A stretch of 6,126 bases of DNA from an uncultured Gammaproteobacteria bacterium (GTDB lineage: Bacteria > Pseudomonadota > Gammaproteobacteria > Nitrosococcales > Methylophagaceae). This document shows positions 5,687 through 6,126 of the stretch, piece by piece; within the stretch, counting starts at the first letter, position 1; the number at the start of each line of letters is the position of its first letter. The notes beneath the pieces are model-generated. The model did not search any database. It had not been told where the DNA came from and saw nothing but the letters and a program-made list of their open reading frames with translations. The translations under genes and the position numbers were made by a program. Location: contig CAJXPP010000136.1 in the NCBI GenBank assembly GCA_913058195.1, forward strand, positions 1 through 6,126. The letters are read 5' to 3'.

Positions 5687-6093
5687 TTAAGCTGCGTAAT
5701 TAGCGGCAACGAAATCCCAGTTTACAATTCCCCAGAATGCTGCAAGGTATTTAGGTCGAGCATTACGAAAATCAATGTAATAAGCATGTTCCCATACATC
5801 ACAGGTCAATAATGGTGTTTGTCCAGTTGTTAGTGGGCAACCGGCATTACTAGTGTTTACGATTTCAATGCTACCATCAGAATTCTTAACTAACCATGTC
5901 CAACCTGCACCAAAATTAGTCGCAGCAGATGTTGAAAACTTAGTTTTAAATTCATCAAATGAACCAAAAGTAGCATCAATTGCGGCAGCTAAATCACCAG
6001 AAACAGTATCTGTGCCATTTGGTGTCAAACTATTCCAATAGAAAGTATGGTTCCATATTTGCGCAGCATTATTAAATATTCCACCATTAGATT
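5687..6093 (-). CDS. sodB: Iron superoxide dismutase, N-terminally truncated by the window
   Basis: SodB converts superoxide to oxygen and hydrogen peroxide in the cytoplasm. Complete codons run from 6091 leftward for 134 residues; against about 193 in E. coli SodB, roughly 60 N-terminal residues, including the first His ligand, are missing. The true frame continues past a TTG at 6026-6028 that could be misread as a start. Upstream of it the translation gives SNGGIFNNAAQIWNHTFYWNS, which is diagnostic for the family. The ligand His of WNHTFYW is encoded at 6047-6049, and the Asp and His of DVWEHAYY at 5798-5800 and 5786-5788. The Gln of NNAAQ before WNH is the position that marks Fe-type rather than Mn-type enzymes. 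NFGAGWTWLV and the C-terminal NWDFVAANYAA are also typical. The gene is cut by adapter at 6094, not by mutation. It ends at its own terminator. Confidence 0.96.
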
Positions 6094-6126
6094 CTGTCTC
6101 TTATACACATCTCCGAGCCCACGAGA
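6094..6126 (-). other. Nextera read-2 adapter, reverse complement (non-genomic)
   Basis: Positions 6094-6112 (CTGTCTCTTATACACATCT) are the reverse complement of the Tn5 mosaic end, and 6113-6126 (CCGAGCCCACGAGA) that of the read-2 tail, missing its last base. This mirrors the left end exactly, so both termini carry the same adapter arm. Genomic sequence ends at 6093. Confidence 0.98.

Noticed and set aside
5687..6028. A short, intact 113-residue SOD starting at TTG 6028
   Set aside because: The frame continues upstream with the invariant NNAAQIWNHTFYW motif up to the adapter, so the gene is truncated by the fragment edge and not short.
5853..6041. Open frame on the + strand opposite sodB
   Set aside because: It is a shadow of the highly conserved SodB coding frame.
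1..6126. Terminal inverted repeats suggesting a complete transposon
   Set aside because: The repeats are exactly the engineered Tn5 mosaic end plus the Nextera read-2 tail. There is no transposase, and both edge genes are cut in mid-frame.

Overview
The window is a fragment of a low-GC gammaproteobacterial chromosome, flanked at both ends by Illumina Nextera adapter sequence. Only positions 48-6093 are genomic. The protein families (YceF-type Maf pyrophosphatase, AmgK-MurU pair, ArgD-ArgF pair, SodB) and the SD-led, tightly packed genes fit a Gram-negative gammaproteobacterium. The AT-rich, housekeeping character would suit a marine or aquatic lineage, but I cannot name a genus. I see no phage, IS element, CRISPR array, tRNA or rRNA, and no compositional sign of recent transfer.

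Layout, left to right. (1) Adapter with an index, 1-47. (2) A pgm-yceF operon on +: the C-terminal end of a PGM1-like phosphoglucomutase, then an intact 7-methyl-GTP pyrophosphatase. (3) A probable bidirectional intrinsic terminator at 1028-1065. (4) A convergent (-) gene for an unrecognised, N-terminally anchored periplasmic protein of 173 residues. (5) An intergenic region of about 175 nt that must hold divergent promoters. (6) amgK-murU on +, overlapping by ATGA: the two enzymes that turn MurNAc into UDP-MurNAc in peptidoglycan recycling. (7) argD-argF on -, overlapping by TAATG, covering the acetylornithine aminotransferase and ornithine carbamoyltransferase steps of arginine synthesis; argF converges on murU with only 2 nt between stop codons. 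(8) An intergenic region with a 9-bp inverted repeat and the sodB terminator. (9) The C-terminal two thirds of an iron superoxide dismutase on -, cut by the right-hand adapter at 6094-6126.

Functionally this is core metabolism: sugar-phosphate conversion, nucleotide-pool housecleaning, cell-wall recycling, arginine synthesis and oxidative-stress defence. pgm/yceF, amgK/murU and argD/argF look like three transcription units of two genes each. I found no convincing undescribed system. The items most worth a second look are the adapter sequence left in the record, the unknown envelope protein, the inverted repeat ahead of argD, and the terminator-less convergent murU/argF junction.
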